From Rhizopus arrhizus (taxonomy: Eukaryota; Mucoromycota; Mucoromycetes; Mucorales; Rhizopodaceae): DNA of 64,000 nt. Shown piece by piece: positions 1 through 10,390 of this stretch (the stretch's first letter is position 1; every line of letters starts with the position of its first letter). The notes under the pieces were generated by a model. It did not search any database. It had not been told where the DNA came from and saw only the letters and a program-made list of their open reading frames with translations. The stretch lies in assembly GCA_024220505.1 (NCBI GenBank), contig JAKZZE010000001.1, forward strand, positions 3,100,001 through 3,164,000. Reading direction: 5' to 3'. The position numbers and the translations under genes are program-made.

Positions 1-427
1 TAGCTACCACAGAAGTTGATTTGGGGAATACATTAGCCATAAAGAAGATGTCAAGAATAGATTGATGATTGCAAATATAAATGGCTTGTCCACCATCTTT
101 TCTGATATGTTCTTTTCCCTCAATAGTACAAGTGATACCGAGCATGCTTGAGAAAATAGTCTTATATACTCTGGAAACTGTCCAATTGATGAGATGTCTC
201 TTTCCAAAGATTGGTAAAATGATAGAAGCAATTACACCATAACATGCCGAGACAGATAAACAAAGCATTGAAACAACAGTTCGGTAGTAATAACCTCCTC
301 TTGTCTTGAATAAAGCTTGAAGTACAATAGGTGATATAATCCATGGAATAACCTTGGAAACTGAAACGACTATATCCTTGGGTTAAGAAACAATGAAGAA
401 ACAAAATTGGTACTTACCGGCTTTCAT
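1..427 (-). CDS. SLC1: 1-acyl-sn-glycerol-3-phosphate acyltransferase, N-terminal part (runs off left edge)
   Basis: Acylates lysophosphatidic acid to phosphatidic acid at the ER in glycerolipid synthesis. The spliced minus-strand reading starts M-K-A at the ATG at 427. Exon 1 is only 10 nt (418-427), followed by a GTAAGT intron ending at ATATAG (370-417), and exon 2 begins at 369. The translation then gives two hydrophobic stretches (around PWIISPIVLQALF and SMLCLSVSACYGVIASIILP) and the acyltransferase signature NHQSILD, an HX4D catalytic motif, at about residue 105. The rest of the protein, including the FPEGTRS block, lies beyond the window. The family and motif are clear; choosing SLC1 over a close AGPAT paralogue is inference. 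Confidence 0.82.
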
Positions 428-623
428 TTCGAGTTCCTTTTTTTTTTTTTTTTTTTTTTTTTTTTCCCCTTGAGATAAAAGATTAGTAAAAAAAAAAAAA
501 GTACGCCAGGTGTTTTTTAAAGTTATCTCGGCCAATCATTTGAAGTTTTTTGTTTCTGGGTTTAAATAAAGTGTCGCGAAAAAGAAAAAAAAGTCCATGC
601 AATTAAGAACATTTGTCTTTTGT

Positions 624-1435
624 ATGTTTAAAAATACATTTCAAGTACTATTAAAAAGAAAAGATAGAAAAAAAAAACATTTTATTCATGAAATATTACT
701 TTAGTCTGGATTTCTTTCCATTTTATATAGCTTAGGGTAAGCAAGCAGAAAAGGCTTATTTTCTTGTTATTAATACTTTAAAAGCAATGAACCATTGCAA
801 CTGTGGTCGTGTCATTTACCAGAAAAGACTGAAGAAGGAGAAAATGAGGACGCACATATTGAAAGAGTAGTTGATGATCATATCAGTTCTACAGTAATTG
901 AGCTTGCTTCTTCGAATTTATCCAACACATACATCACTTGTCCAGCACAAATGAACAAAACATTAGGCATAAAGCTACCATTTATTGTATTGGTTGTTAA
1001 GAGTTTAAACAAATATTTCTCTTTTGAGGTTGAATTATTAGATGACACGGACGAAAAGAGAAGAATCAGAGCTTCTAATTTTCAAGTAATTCAGTATGGA
1101 TAGCATTTAACGTACACAAATTAACCATGAGAATAGATTTCTACACGGGTTAAACCCTATATGGCTACTATGCCCATGCGTTTGGAGCTTGGCTGGAACC
1201 AAGTGATTATTAACTTGAGCGATTACGTGAAAAAGGCTTTTGGTACAAATTACAGTGAAACAAGTCGAGTTACTATCCATGCCAATTGCAGAATACGAAG
1301 AATTTATTTTACAGATCGATTGTATAATGAAGAAGAATTACCGGCAGAATTTAAACTGTTTTTACCCGTAAATATTCTAAATGTTTATGCATGTTCTTTC
1401 TAATGATTTCTCTATTTTAGATTGATAAAGCATAA
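624..1435 (+). CDS. CFAP20: Cilia- and flagella-associated protein 20 (CFAP20/BUG22, DUF667 family)
   Basis: Small conserved protein of ciliary doublet microtubules (inner junction), also kept in some non-ciliated lineages with suggested nuclear roles. Five exons join in frame: 624-644 (MFKNTFQ), 705-736 ([11 protein letters not shown]), 785-1085, 1137-1367 and 1421-1435, making 600 nt and 199 aa, against about 193 aa in animals. The text matches the family nearly end to end: [20 protein letters not shown], then the ASNFQ block, [20 protein letters not shown], and [17 protein letters not shown] followed by [12 protein letters not shown]. The stop lies 2 bp from the stop of the convergent NDK gene. 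Keeping an intact flagellar gene in a fungus without flagella is odd; identification is secure from conservation. Confidence 0.93.
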
Positions 1436-1437
1436 AG

Positions 1438-1991
1438 CTACTCCTTTTTAAAGAAGTCTGGAAAAAAGAATTCAATTTCTTTTCGTGCAGATTCATCAGA
1501 ATCTTTTAAAAACCATTGTCAATAATTAACGTAAAAGTCTTTTTTTGCTTATTTTTTTTTTTACCTGAACCGTGAAATGAGTTTCTTGTGTCTGTCAATC
1601 CATATAATGCTCTTAATGTATTTGGTTGATTTACTCTTGCTCTAATAATGCTATAAGAATCAAGTTGCTTGTTCATTTCATAAATCTACCTAACAGGATG
1701 AGTGGGGCCTATTAAACTACGCCATTCCTTAATTGCATTAGGGGCAGTTAATATTAAGGCTTGAAAAGGACCACTTGTCATATATCCACATAATCGATGA
1801 TAAAAAAATTTACCCTTGTGCTCTGCATAAAACTTTCCGGCCTGTTCTTCAGTCCAGAGAACATTGTTTTCTTTGATAATTTCTAAACCTTGATTAATAA
1901 TGGCTTCTTTTATTTTTGGTGGTAAGGCAGCGTTAGCACAAATATCAGGTTTTAAAAGAGCCAAAGTTAACTGTTTTGTTACTTGAAGCAT
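1438..1991 (-). CDS. NME6: Nucleoside diphosphate kinase, NME6-like
   Basis: Transfers gamma phosphate between NTPs and NDPs through a phospho-histidine. Three exons (1690-1991, 1565-1650, 1438-1502) give 453 nt and 150 aa. Conserved blocks in order: LTLALLKPD near the N-terminus, FYAEHKGKFFYHRL, MTSGPFQALIL, EWRSLIGPTHPVR, LRALYGLTDTRNSFHGSDS (carrying the catalytic His and split by the second intron), then SARKEIEFFFPDFF. The insertion pattern and the C-terminal EIEFFFPDF resemble the NME6 group more than the hexameric NDK-A/B group. The first ATG in frame is at 1991; the codon four residues upstream is TTG, so I did not extend. Its 3' end faces CFAP20. Confidence 0.88.
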
Positions 1992-2044
1992 AATTATAAA
2001 CAAGGGTAAAAAATGATGTGTGCTGTGATTTAATAATTATTTAT

Positions 2045-3518
2045 TTACTGTTCAGATAGCTCATAGTAGCCTTGTGAACTGTATTTTGCTTGATCTATTT
2101 TTTCATGAATAGCCCCACCTACTTTTTTAAAGATACTTGTTGTTGTTGTCGTTGATTCCGTTGTTGATTGCGTTAATATTTCTTGTGGATTGTTTCTTTT
2201 ATTTGGGTTTGTATAATCATAAGGTACAAACTTGGTATCTATTTCTTCCATATTATTTAGCTTTGTTTTAATAGAATGTGGTCTTAATGGTTCTTCTGTA
2301 AACAGTAACTCTTCCAATTCATGAATAGCGTCGTAATTAGGTGAATCTTTCTATGTTGTGGGTTAGTACAACAAAGCATAAAGCAAATAACCGCTATTTA
2401 CGTTGGGTATAAATGGTGGCTGTGCCTTTTTATATTCAAGTTGGTGCCAATCTATTCCTTGAAACCAAGAATGCGACTTTAGTAGCTCCACGCCTTGCTC
2501 ACCGTGACCTAAGCGATCTTTGGGTTGCTTGGTAAGTAACTAAAAAAACAAATTAAAAAAAAAATACATGTAGACTAATAGTACTTTACCCCTTTAATTA
2601 CTTGTTTGCACTCGGGTGATATATGAATATCTTCAGGAAATTCCAGTGAATTTTTTAAAATTGATTTTCGAACATCTTCATTTGTCTTTCCTTCAAAGGG
2701 TCTCTATACATAAAATTAAGAAGATCATTCTCTAGTGCGTACTTTAACAAACCTTGCCGAATAAAAGTTCATAAGTCATGACTCCTAAACTCCACCAATC
2801 AACATCCTCTGCGTACTTTTTATTAAGTAATATTTCAGGTGCCATATAAACCAAACTACCCGCTCTATTCTGACGATAAGGTTTTTGAGATGTTAATTGT
2901 GTTGCTACATTAAAATCGCTAAGATGTGCATGCCCTTTAGCGTCTAGCAATATATTGTCTGGTTTGATATCACTAATAATAATATCATATTAAATATGTG
3001 TGATTGTGAGTAAATACATGTGTGTAACTACCGATGAACTATTTTTTGTCGATGTATGTGACTCAAAGAAAGAATTAATTCTGCAACATAAAATCTGACT
3101 TGAAGTTCATTAAATGTTCCAAGCGAATTCAAATGAAATCGAAGATCACCTCCAAGCATAAGATCCAGTACCATAAAAATGTTTTCATCATCATGAAAAG
3201 CATATCGTAAATTGACAATCAAGGGGTGATTGATTAATTCCAATATAGTCCTCTCTGTCAATATATTACGAAATGCATTAAGCTCAATACATTTTGCTTT
3301 ACTAATGTATTTTAATGCGTATTCTGATAGACTGCTTTTATGTTGAACAATACGCACTTTCCCAAATGCTCCTTTACCAATCACTCGCAATAAGTAAAAG
3401 TGCCTTAACTGAACTTTTTTAAAATAAGTAAAAATAAACTGCAGTATTTTTTTTATTTAAGCATACCTTCTTCATCATCAAAATCGATATTTGACCCACA
3501 ACAACACAAAGCTCCCAT
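2045..3518 (-). CDS. Serine/threonine protein kinase, STK32/YANK family (AGC-like)
   Basis: Multi-exon kinase. The N-terminus MGALCCCGSNIDFDDEE offers Gly2 for N-myristoylation and three following cysteines for palmitoylation, so membrane anchoring is likely. Kinase elements in order: glycine loop GKGAFGKV, ATP lysine in YALKYISK, LGGDLRFHL, catalytic loop HRDIKPDNILL (split by an intron at about 2955-3030), metal-binding DFN instead of DFG (usual in this family), APE in MAPEILL, and DVDWWSLGVMTYELLFGK. The C-terminal tail contains ELEELLFTEEPLRP, like the YANK tail. At least six exons; ends at TAA 2045-2047. Substrates are unknown. Confidence 0.87.
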
Positions 3519-4642
3519 ACTATTAATAATTATAATAATAAAAATCTACAAAAAAAAAGATGTTTTAATTTAAAACAATTTCCTTTTATTAACGCTTTTT
3601 TTTTTTTCTTTTTACAAAGTCAGTTTAAAAACCAAGATCTGCGAAAGGTGCTCGCACTAAAAAAGGAAGTATATCGGAGTAATAACTGCAACTTTATTTT
3701 TAAAGTTACCTTGCACTTTAAATCTTTACTTCAATTTATACTTTAAAGAGTCGCAAACATGATCCTTTATACTTGTATTTGCTTGGGCATTTGGCAATAT
3801 ATCTTAATTATGTACTCTCTATTTCCATACTACTGGCAAGCTACATGTCGATATACGTGTCAATTTCTTTCTCTTTTTACAGTAGTTTTTTTTTTTAGCT
3901 GAATAAACAAATTCTACAAATATGCCTTCTTTTCAACGGCATGTTTAATTGATAGTACTGCTTTGGTTGCTGCAAATTATGCCTAGGTTAATCATCCTAG
4001 TTTATCTAGCCTTTTTTCATATGGTTTTACTAATGAGTAACCATACAGCTCTCACAAGATAATTTCTCAATCAGGACTGGAACTAGCAACTTCAGCTTTT
4101 TTTTTTTTTTAAAAAAAAAAAAGTACAAAGCAGTAGGCTTGAAGTCAACTTGCACCTTTTCTTTTGAATTTAGCTTTTATTTAAAAATAAAAATATAGAG
4201 TTAACATTTTAATAAAGGATAATACAAATATAGGATATAGATGCTGCTACCTTCTTTTTTGTATATTGTGACTTTTCAATGCTTTAATGAATAGCAATAT
4301 CATTGTTTATGTTGGATACATTTATATTAATGCTTAATAATATAAATTTATGAATTATGAACTTACTTCTCGTGTTTTAAAGCTATAGTCTATTAGCACA
4401 TAATCATTTAGAAAAAACTATCCCTGCCAACCCCTATCATGCTTGCTTCTTGAGATGTCTCACAAGTTTTACTAACACAGGCTCCTTATTGTTGATGGCT
4501 CACTATTTGACAAATTGGTATATAAAGTAAAAATCACGTACCAAACCAACCAACCGAGCTATATAAAAGTAGATTCTATTTTATGGCTAGAAAGGAAGCG
4601 AAAAGTGCCGAGATGATGACCCAAAGAGGAATCATATGTAAT

Positions 4643-4678
<36 letters not shown>

Positions 4679-4999
4679 GTAGATTGATGGTTACCTTCAA
4701 CCTCTGTATCTTAAAAATAAAAGGGGAGTTTGAGAAATGAAAGCCAAATGAACTACATATGTTTAAATTAATAAACTTGAGCTTAATCACCATATAAAAT
4801 AAAAGTAGACATTCATATTTTTATGCTGTTATACAATTTAGGAATGTTTGATCCAATTTGGTTCAAAGTGCTCGAACTGGTCGGACAAACAGATTGTGTA
4901 GATTTTTTTTTTTTCTTAGAAAAAAAAAAAAGAAGAAATGAACATATGCCTGTTCTTGAACGTTTAGAATGGTCATTCATTTATTGGTAAATATAAATA
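3519..4999. other. Intergenic, 1.5 kb, no supported complete gene
   Basis: AT-rich DNA between the kinase promoter and the CaaX micro-gene cluster. It holds homopolymer runs, including about 29 T at 4646-4674. A possible decayed CaaX unit at 4497-4720 is listed separately. A tRNA-like string near 4070-4110 was rejected. Confidence 0.6.
4497..4720 (+). pseudogene. Possible decayed CaaX micro-gene (relic)
   Basis: The segment at 4497-4526 (CACTA, TTTGACAAA, TATATAAAG) resembles the shared upstream element of the cluster. A short ORF starting ATGGCTAGAAAGG near 4583 runs into a GTAATG donor, a T-rich intron and a CTTGTAG acceptor at about 4681, but the joined frame stops immediately. A TGTATCTTA triplet run nearby could be a remnant of a Cys-aliphatic-aliphatic box. 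The resemblance is weak; I list it only because of its position at the cluster edge. Confidence 0.25.
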
Positions 5000-5013
5000 T
5001 CGAGTGATTTCAT

Positions 5014-5163
5014 TCACGAGATAACACAGCAAGATTTATTACTACTGAAATGGGTTAGTTTATACTTTTCGCTTAATTTATATCTATTGGAATATTACGG
5101 TTCATAACCAACAGGTGGAGGAAGGGCAGGAGAACACAAGGTTTGTTCAATTACTTTATCCAT
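5014..5163 (-). CDS. Tiny CaaX-box peptide precursor, copy 1 (ends CVIS)
   Basis: Two exons, 5099-5163 and 5014-5044, separated by a 54-nt intron with GTAATA donor, ACTAAC branch site and TTTCAG acceptor, encode 31 aa. Exon 1 contains SPALPPPVGYEP; exon 2 reads SNKSCCVIS and then TGA. C-V-I-S is a typical farnesyltransferase CaaX box. No signal peptide or membrane segment is visible. The ATG at 5163 lies 53 nt downstream of a TATATAAA box that belongs to the element shared with the other copies. I recognise no named family. Size, Pro-rich middle and terminal CaaX resemble fungal lipopeptide pheromone precursors; that role is inference. Exon structure rests on frame and splice signals only. 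Confidence 0.7.
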
Positions 5164-5207
5164 GTTTTGATAAGAGTAAAATTAAAAAAAAATAAAAATA
5201 AAAATGC

Positions 5208-5246
5208 TTTTATATAAAATCATATATGTTGTCAGTTAGTGGCTCG
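5208..5246 (-). promoter_or_regulatory. Shared upstream element and TATA box of CaaX copy 1
   Basis: On the minus strand reads CACTAACTGACAACATATAT, then TTTTATATAAAAG. Aligns with the elements of the other copies (TGRCAACAT, 10-15 nt gap, TATAAA). Confidence 0.6.
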
Positions 5247-5562
5247 TTGTTTTTTTTATTAATAAAAGAACGATGTGCTTGAAAGGAAACGGCCTTAAAG
5301 AACAATTTTAATTTGAGTCATTATCATAGCTGGTGAAACATGCTTTATAGTTGCTTCATCGTATGTTTTAACAAAATTAAAAGTCAACTAGAAGATAAAT
5401 TTATTCACTGGATCTCATTGTAGCTTAGGTTTGTCATCAAAAGATGAGTTTATGATCAAGTTTTTAAGAGAAAATAAAAGTTTGAGTAGTTTGAGTTATT
5501 TTTTAGGTTAATAAAGTTTGCTTATTTATTTAAGCAAAGAAATCTATTTCTTCTTCAAATAA

Positions 5563-5717
5563 TCATAGTATAATACATATAAGGCATCCAGTTTCCTTAC
5601 TATTGAAGTTTATTAGTCCTTGTTTATCTATTGACGTATAATATATTCTTACATTCTATCACTAGGTGGCGGGGTCATAAATGGAGCTCGTGAATTTAAA
5701 TCAGCCATGTTTTTCAT
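5563..5717 (-). CDS. Tiny CaaX-box peptide precursor, copy 2 (ends CIIL)
   Basis: Exons 5653-5717 and 5563-5599, with a 53-nt intron (GTAAGA donor, ACTAATAAAC, TTCAATAG acceptor), encode 33 aa from the first ATG; a second in-frame ATG lies at 5708. Exon 1 includes APFMTPPPSDR, exon 2 KETGCLICIIL followed by TGA. The box C-I-I-L ends in Leu, which favours geranylgeranyltransferase I over farnesyltransferase. The intron is phase 2, as in the sister copies. Read without splicing, the ORF would end three bases after the donor, a pattern repeated in several copies. Confidence 0.68.
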
Positions 5718-5753
5718 TTGAATAACAAGTCTATAGAAAGAAATAAAGGAGAC

Positions 5754-5790
5754 CTATTTATATTCAAGGCTATATGTTGCCAGTCGATCA
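5754..5790 (-). promoter_or_regulatory. Shared upstream element and TATA box of CaaX copy 2
   Basis: Minus strand GACTGGCAACATATAGCC, then TTGAATATAAATAGG. Nearly the same string lies upstream of copy 6 at 10854-10889. TATAAATA begins 46 nt before the first ATG. Confidence 0.65.
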
Positions 5791-6321
5791 GCCATTGTTT
5801 ATGGTAGAATTATCAATTTACACTGGGATTAATGAATCAAGTTAAGATAATCCAGCACCAAGACGTCAAGTATTGAATATCAACATCTACATGCTTTGAA
5901 AGTTGGATGCATGAAATAGTATTACATCTACCAGAACAGTATACATTGAGTACGAGAGGGCATATATCAAGAAAAGCAAGCAAAGAATTCATAAGGTGAA
6001 AGAGTGTCTTGAAGGAAAAAGTATGAAAAGTTGTAAACAGCTCAATACCCAACAGGATGAAATTTCAGTTGACTACCTTTCTTTTCGCTTTCACACGATA
6101 TGCTTTGTGTGCAATCAAGAAGCTATTCATGCTATTCAAATCAGTAAAGTCATAACTCTTGCTGGCTCATTGTTTGAACAATTCACAGAGAACAATTAGC
6201 AAAAACGACATTACGTCTTATTTAGCAACCCTTTTCAAGTTTTCAAAGTGCATAGACTGTTTATTAATGTAGTCAATGAAACTCAAAGAGCCATCTTCAC
6301 TTTTTTTTTTTTTTCAAATTA
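5791..6321. other. Intergenic within CaaX cluster
   Basis: Two antiparallel open stretches of 65-70 codons (5837-6052 minus, 5996-6199 plus) have no recognisable domain; the plus one lacks an ATG at its start. I see no further CaaX unit here. Confidence 0.5.
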
Positions 6322-6480
6322 TCAGGATATAACACAAAAAAAGCATCCACTAACCCGACGGCTTATAGAGTATTTATTAGTTATTACACCACAATTATCA
6401 TATAAATTAAATCCTTACTACTTGAAATCAGATGAATCAGCATAAAATATCAATTGGGTGTCTTCTTTTTTATTAATCAT
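6322..6480 (-). CDS. Tiny CaaX-box peptide precursor, copy 3 (ends CVIS)
   Basis: Exons 6422-6480 and 6322-6361 with a 60-nt intron (GTAGTA donor, ACTAATAAA branch region, CTATAAG acceptor) encode 32 aa starting MINKKEDTQL. Exon 2 is RRVSGCFFCVIS followed by TGA. A second acceptor 12 nt downstream (GGGTTAG) is also in frame and keeps the CVIS end. The start MIN-K is shared with copy 4. A TATATAAA box begins 57 nt upstream of the ATG. No known family. Confidence 0.68.
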
Positions 6481-6528
6481 ACGTCTCAATAAATTGGTTT
6501 AGACTTTAGAAATAGAAAGCATGCATGC

Positions 6529-6575
6529 TTTTATATAGTAGATAGGCCTGTTGTCAATTTAATTAGCTCATTGTC
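6529..6575 (-). promoter_or_regulatory. Shared upstream element and TATA box of CaaX copy 3
   Basis: Minus strand has AAATTGACAACAGGCC, then CTACTATATAAAAGC; a more diverged version of the common element. Confidence 0.5.
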
Positions 6576-6619
6576 TATAATGACATCATGCTTTTTTCAA
6601 CCATAATAAATTTGATTGT

Positions 6620-6950
6620 CTACTGTTTCTACAAAAGCTTGTGTATATAAACATGGGGTCATAGAAAACCTAGCAACTATTAAACACAATAAGCATAAAG
6701 AAGCACAAAGCATCAGCATACATTTCATCTACAGTTTGTCCAGCTCAACTAAAAGGGATATTTTCAAAATATTAAAGCTAGCAGAGATGAAGTTTTTATT
6801 TAAAAATGGAGCATAATCAAAAGTAGCCAATGACTATCTAGAGTACATTTGGAGAATGCCAAATAAAAAAAACGATATAGTATACAAGGATAAACACATG
6901 GAAATAAAAAAAAAATTGCATCAACTATTAATGCAGTAACTTGTTTGTTT
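6620..6950. other. Intergenic, nothing recognised
   Basis: An open stretch of about 65 codons on the plus strand (6616-6816) has no recognisable domain and no typical start context. No repeat or RNA gene seen. Confidence 0.5.
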
Positions 6951-6958
6951 TATAAAAT

Positions 6959-7109
6959 TCAAGATATAATGCAACAAACAGATTTACCGGATCTACAGTT
7001 TAAAACATAATTATTAGTAGTTGTATTTCAACTTTTGTCCAACTAAATTTTACATTTTGCTACCGAGGGGATGAAATAAAACGTTAGAGTTTATTTTTTC
7101 GTTTATCAT
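6959..7109 (-). CDS. Tiny CaaX-box peptide precursor, copy 4 (ends CIIS)
   Basis: Exons 7054-7109 and 6959-6992 with a 61-nt phase-2 intron (GTAAAA donor, ACTACTAATAATT branch region, AACTGTAG acceptor) encode 29 aa. Exon 1 starts MINEKINSNV and contains FHPLGSK; exon 2 is SGKSVCCIIS followed by TGA. As in copy 1, two cysteines sit together before the aliphatic pair. C-I-I-S should be a farnesylation box. The upstream element and TATA-like TATAAG lie about 48 nt before the ATG. Confidence 0.7.
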
Positions 7110-7151
7110 GCTAGATTTAATTGATTGTGTAAAAAGAATCAAATATGTGAA

Positions 7152-7186
7152 CTTATATTCAAGTTTGAATGTTGTCAATCAATGAT
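7152..7186 (-). promoter_or_regulatory. Shared upstream element of CaaX copy 4
   Basis: Minus strand CATTGATTGACAACATTC, then AAACTTGAATATAAG, aligning with copies 2 and 6 over both halves. Confidence 0.6.
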
Positions 7187-7201
7187 TTATTATTCAATAC
7201 T

Positions 7202-7236
<35 letters not shown>

Positions 7237-7466
7237 TAGTTGCCAGAGAGAACACATTCTCTTGAGTAAAAAGAATATTTTGATAGCTAAAAATTAAGTG
7301 TACTTTATCTCTATTCTTCATTTACAATAGAAATCACCTTTCAATTCCAGTAATTTTTGACTTCTAAAACTATGAAATTAATTATCAATTAAAAATCAAT
7401 TAAAAAAAAAAGTCTTTATTATTATACTGCTTTGATAACGTTTGCTCAACATGAACCTAAAGCTTT

Positions 7467-9010
7467 TTACAAATAATCATCTAAACGTTTCCTTTGACTA
7501 ACTCTACTAGATCTCCTAGTTCTTCCAACAGAAGATCTAGAATCACTTTCGATTTCCTCTAGCTTCATTGTACTTTTTTCAATGGGAGCAGTTGAAATAG
7601 GGTTGTTACCCAACACAGCGATTTCACTAGGTGCTATAGGTACTATATCCATACTTTGTTGACCTTCTTTTACTTTACTTGAACTCCCTGATCGTTTTCC
7701 TCTACGACTCACGCTTCTCGACTTACTTTTTCCGTTCTTTCTTTGGCTACCACTGGACGATCTCGAAGCAAAGCGATCCGGTCTTTGATCTGGATCAGAC
7801 ATTATATGAAGCTTTTTTTCCAAGGATTCCACGACAGGAGAAACATTAATAATTTCCTTCAAGTTGTTCTCTTTTATGGCCGTGATCAGTATGCTTGCAA
7901 GTAAAGCAGGCATAATATAAAATAATGCAGACTGGGATTTCTTGGTTAGGTGAGCTGCAAATATAGAGGCACCTGTTCCCACTGCATAAGCAACCATAGA
8001 TGTTTGATAGAATGGCTTTGGGAATTCCTCATCCCTGTTACCCGTCTTCCAAGCTCTACATTGATCAAAACGTAAACAATAAGCAATGAAGATACCTAAA
8101 ATATGAAAATGGTTATAAAAGAAGCAGCGCCCTTTTTATTTTACTACCTGGAATAATAATATCTATTATACTAAGCATCGTGAACAGTTGGTTTTCTTGC
8201 ACCAACCTGTTCAGAACAAATGTTTCTATATTTCTTGGCCATACAATGTTTGTTGGAGCACCAGAAAAGCTTTCGGAGATGTTGACGATGGTTTCTGCAC
8301 CAGATATCCACATGAAATCATGCAAAAGCACACCACACATCAAGATAAGCCCAGCCCAGAAGGAATCAACAGTAATAAATCCAACAATGTTAGTTATAAG
8401 GCAAATGGCAAATAGGTCACCAAGGATCCAGTGTTCTGTCATGATATAAGCTACAGTCAATGCGATGGAAAGAGCCAAGATGAGTAAATGGACTATGGTC
8501 ATATGGACCTGGCATACATCTTTTTCTTTTGGTTTAGTGAATGTGTTTAGACAATGCAACAAATCTACCTCTTCCTTGTCTACTAAAGCAAAATTTATAA
8601 TCACCAATCTTATCCAGCCACTTTCGAGGTATATTATTTTTAGCAATGAGTAAAATGGTATTTGAGAATAAAGCAGTGGATACTATGGATGTTGCTATGG
8701 TGATAGCTTCATTGATATATTCCGGACGAATGGTCTTTAATGCCAAATAAGTATAGAATATAGCAACAAATCCAATAACAGGAAAGAAAAGCGCGTGTCG
8801 AGTAGATATCACATGTGTTCTTTCTTCAGTCTCGTCTTCAAAGCCATTTTCAAACCGAATCCGTCTCCTTTTTCTTGCTGTTGGCTTTTGCATCATCCTT
8901 AGTGAAATGAATGATCCGATACAAATAGGCGTCATGGCGAGGATAAGTAAAGCCAAGGAAGCGCCTGAAAGCGTAAGTAATTGATCGGATGTATTAAAGT
9001 AATACGACAT
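7467..9010 (-). CDS. Signal peptide peptidase-like intramembrane aspartyl protease with altered active-site motifs
   Basis: Polytopic GxGD-type protease relative, expected in the ER. Starts MSYYFNTSDQ at 9010. Three exons: a 43-nt intron (GTAGAT, ACCAAAAG) joins SRQGRGR to EKDVCQVHM, and a second interrupts IDIIIPG/IFIAYCLRFD. About nine hydrophobic segments. Family landmarks: LHDFMWISG where most members have a YD pair (Y to H, Asp kept), LSIIDIIIPG in place of GLGD (Asp kept, glycines changed), and PALLASI for the PAL motif. Both catalytic Asp are therefore present, but the surrounding motifs diverge. The C-terminal 90 residues form a basic Ser/Arg-rich tail ending RKRLDDYL, longer than usual. 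It lies in the middle of the CaaX cluster; no functional link is shown. Confidence 0.85.
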
Positions 9011-9595
9011 GATTTACAATGAAAAGTACAGAGTAAAAAGAATAAAAAAAGAAAATTTAAAAGTAGAGATCATTGACGTCAAGATGTTCGCATAAATTTC
9101 ATGGTTATGTAAGGGCCAAGATGGTTTTCCTTTTTTAGAATAAAAGGTTCGTCATTTGAAAATCATACTAAAAATGATGTATTCGCCTCACGTCTAAATA
9201 TTTCAAAATAGAATCAGGTACGATCACTCTTTATAAGCTTCAATTTATCGCTTACACTAAGAATTTCTATTAAGAAATGTTGACATTGTATTATCGAAAG
9301 AAACAAAGCAGGAGAACAAATTCAAGTACTGCTTACGAACACAAGTTTGCTCTTATCCTTGTATCAATCTTCTACTCGATTGTTGTTCATGTATTGTTGC
9401 GAGTTGTCTTCAAGCTGCTTACAAACATCAAGCAGAGTTGTTATAGTGACAAAAAAAAAAGAGTACTATGCTGGCCTGTCAGTTAAGCTGGATATTTTGA
9501 GGACCATATAATGTCTCATATAAGAAACAAATCTTCTTTACTATAGTTCAATCCAAATGACCCAGTGCCCAATACGTTCATATCACAGAAACCTT
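9011..9595. other. Intergenic, nothing recognised
   Basis: Contains the 5' flank of the SPP-like gene. A 69-codon open stretch at 9277-9486 has a hydrophobic segment but no homology I can name. Confidence 0.5.
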
Positions 9596-10032
9596 TCATC
9601 TTGAGAGGCATGGAATGGCATAACTCGTATCCACATAGGTGTCAGCGTGTAACTCTCGTAGGATTCTCAAGTCAAGAACGGAGCCATGGGGTCCCAAACT
9701 CATTTTCAAAGGTAATTCTATTTTTGAGAATGTGGTCAGTGATGGTTGCGACGGATATTGTTTCACGATGAAGGAAATGAGTTGTACAGATCTACTGATC
9801 ATGTTCAGAAAGACACTGCCTAAGGAACGTTCAATCCTCTCACTTTAGAATAATTTGCTTTGTTTATTGCCACAGATGTCACATTCAAAAGTCGCATGGA
9901 CAAGCAATGTTTGATTCCTGGTTACTGCTTGTAATCAATGTCTGTTTTTAGCTCAGTGGGAGACTCTGGTGCCTGTGATGACTGCACGGCTGCGTTAACC
10001 GATTGGTTAGATATTTTGTCTGAAAGAGCCAT
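9596..10032 (-). CDS. Hypothetical protein, possible two-exon gene
   Basis: A start at 10032 in good context (CCATGG) opens MALSDKISNQSVNAAVQSSQ..., a low-complexity acidic N-terminus ending in IDYK. A GTAACC donor there and an AAAG acceptor about 80 nt on would join in frame to ERIERSLGSVFLNMISRSV... through LHADTYVDTSYAIPCLSR and a stop at 9596. The acceptor is weak and no domain is recognised. This could be a real short gene or chance open frames. Confidence 0.25.
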
Positions 10033-10390
10033 GGACAATGTACACTTGAATTTTCAAAGTGATATACCGGCAGCGGGAAACTCATAGTAAACAAAAAGAT
10101 TGTTTGGGAAAGTACATTATTTCATCAAAAACAATAACAACAAAGGAAATGCAAGGCTATTTATTTTATCTATAAAGTCTAAAGGGATTTGCATGGCTTC
10201 ACTGAACAGTAAATATAATGCTATGGCAGTTGCTTCAATTGACTGATATACTTTTTTTTGAAGAGAAGTAGAATATTTATAATACAAATATTAAAATAGA
10301 TCTTCAATTAGCTGAATACAAATAGAAACTAAAAATAAAAGTGTTCTTTTAGACGACCAACTCTTTGCGTTCAATTCGATAGACAATGAA

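Noticed and set aside
4020..4150. tRNA-like text near 4070-4110 (GGACTGGAACTAGC resembles a T-arm on the minus strand)
   Set aside because: No complete cloverleaf or anticodon arm could be formed; an A/T homopolymer interrupts it.
4990..5160. Plus-strand mini-gene starting ATGG|GTTAGT with exon GTGGAGGAAGGGC
   Set aside because: Antisense to CaaX copy 1, whose minus-strand reading has better splice signals, promoter and CaaX end.
9926..10032. Additional CaaX-type peptide at 10032
   Set aside because: The ORF contains no cysteine box and lacks the shared upstream element.
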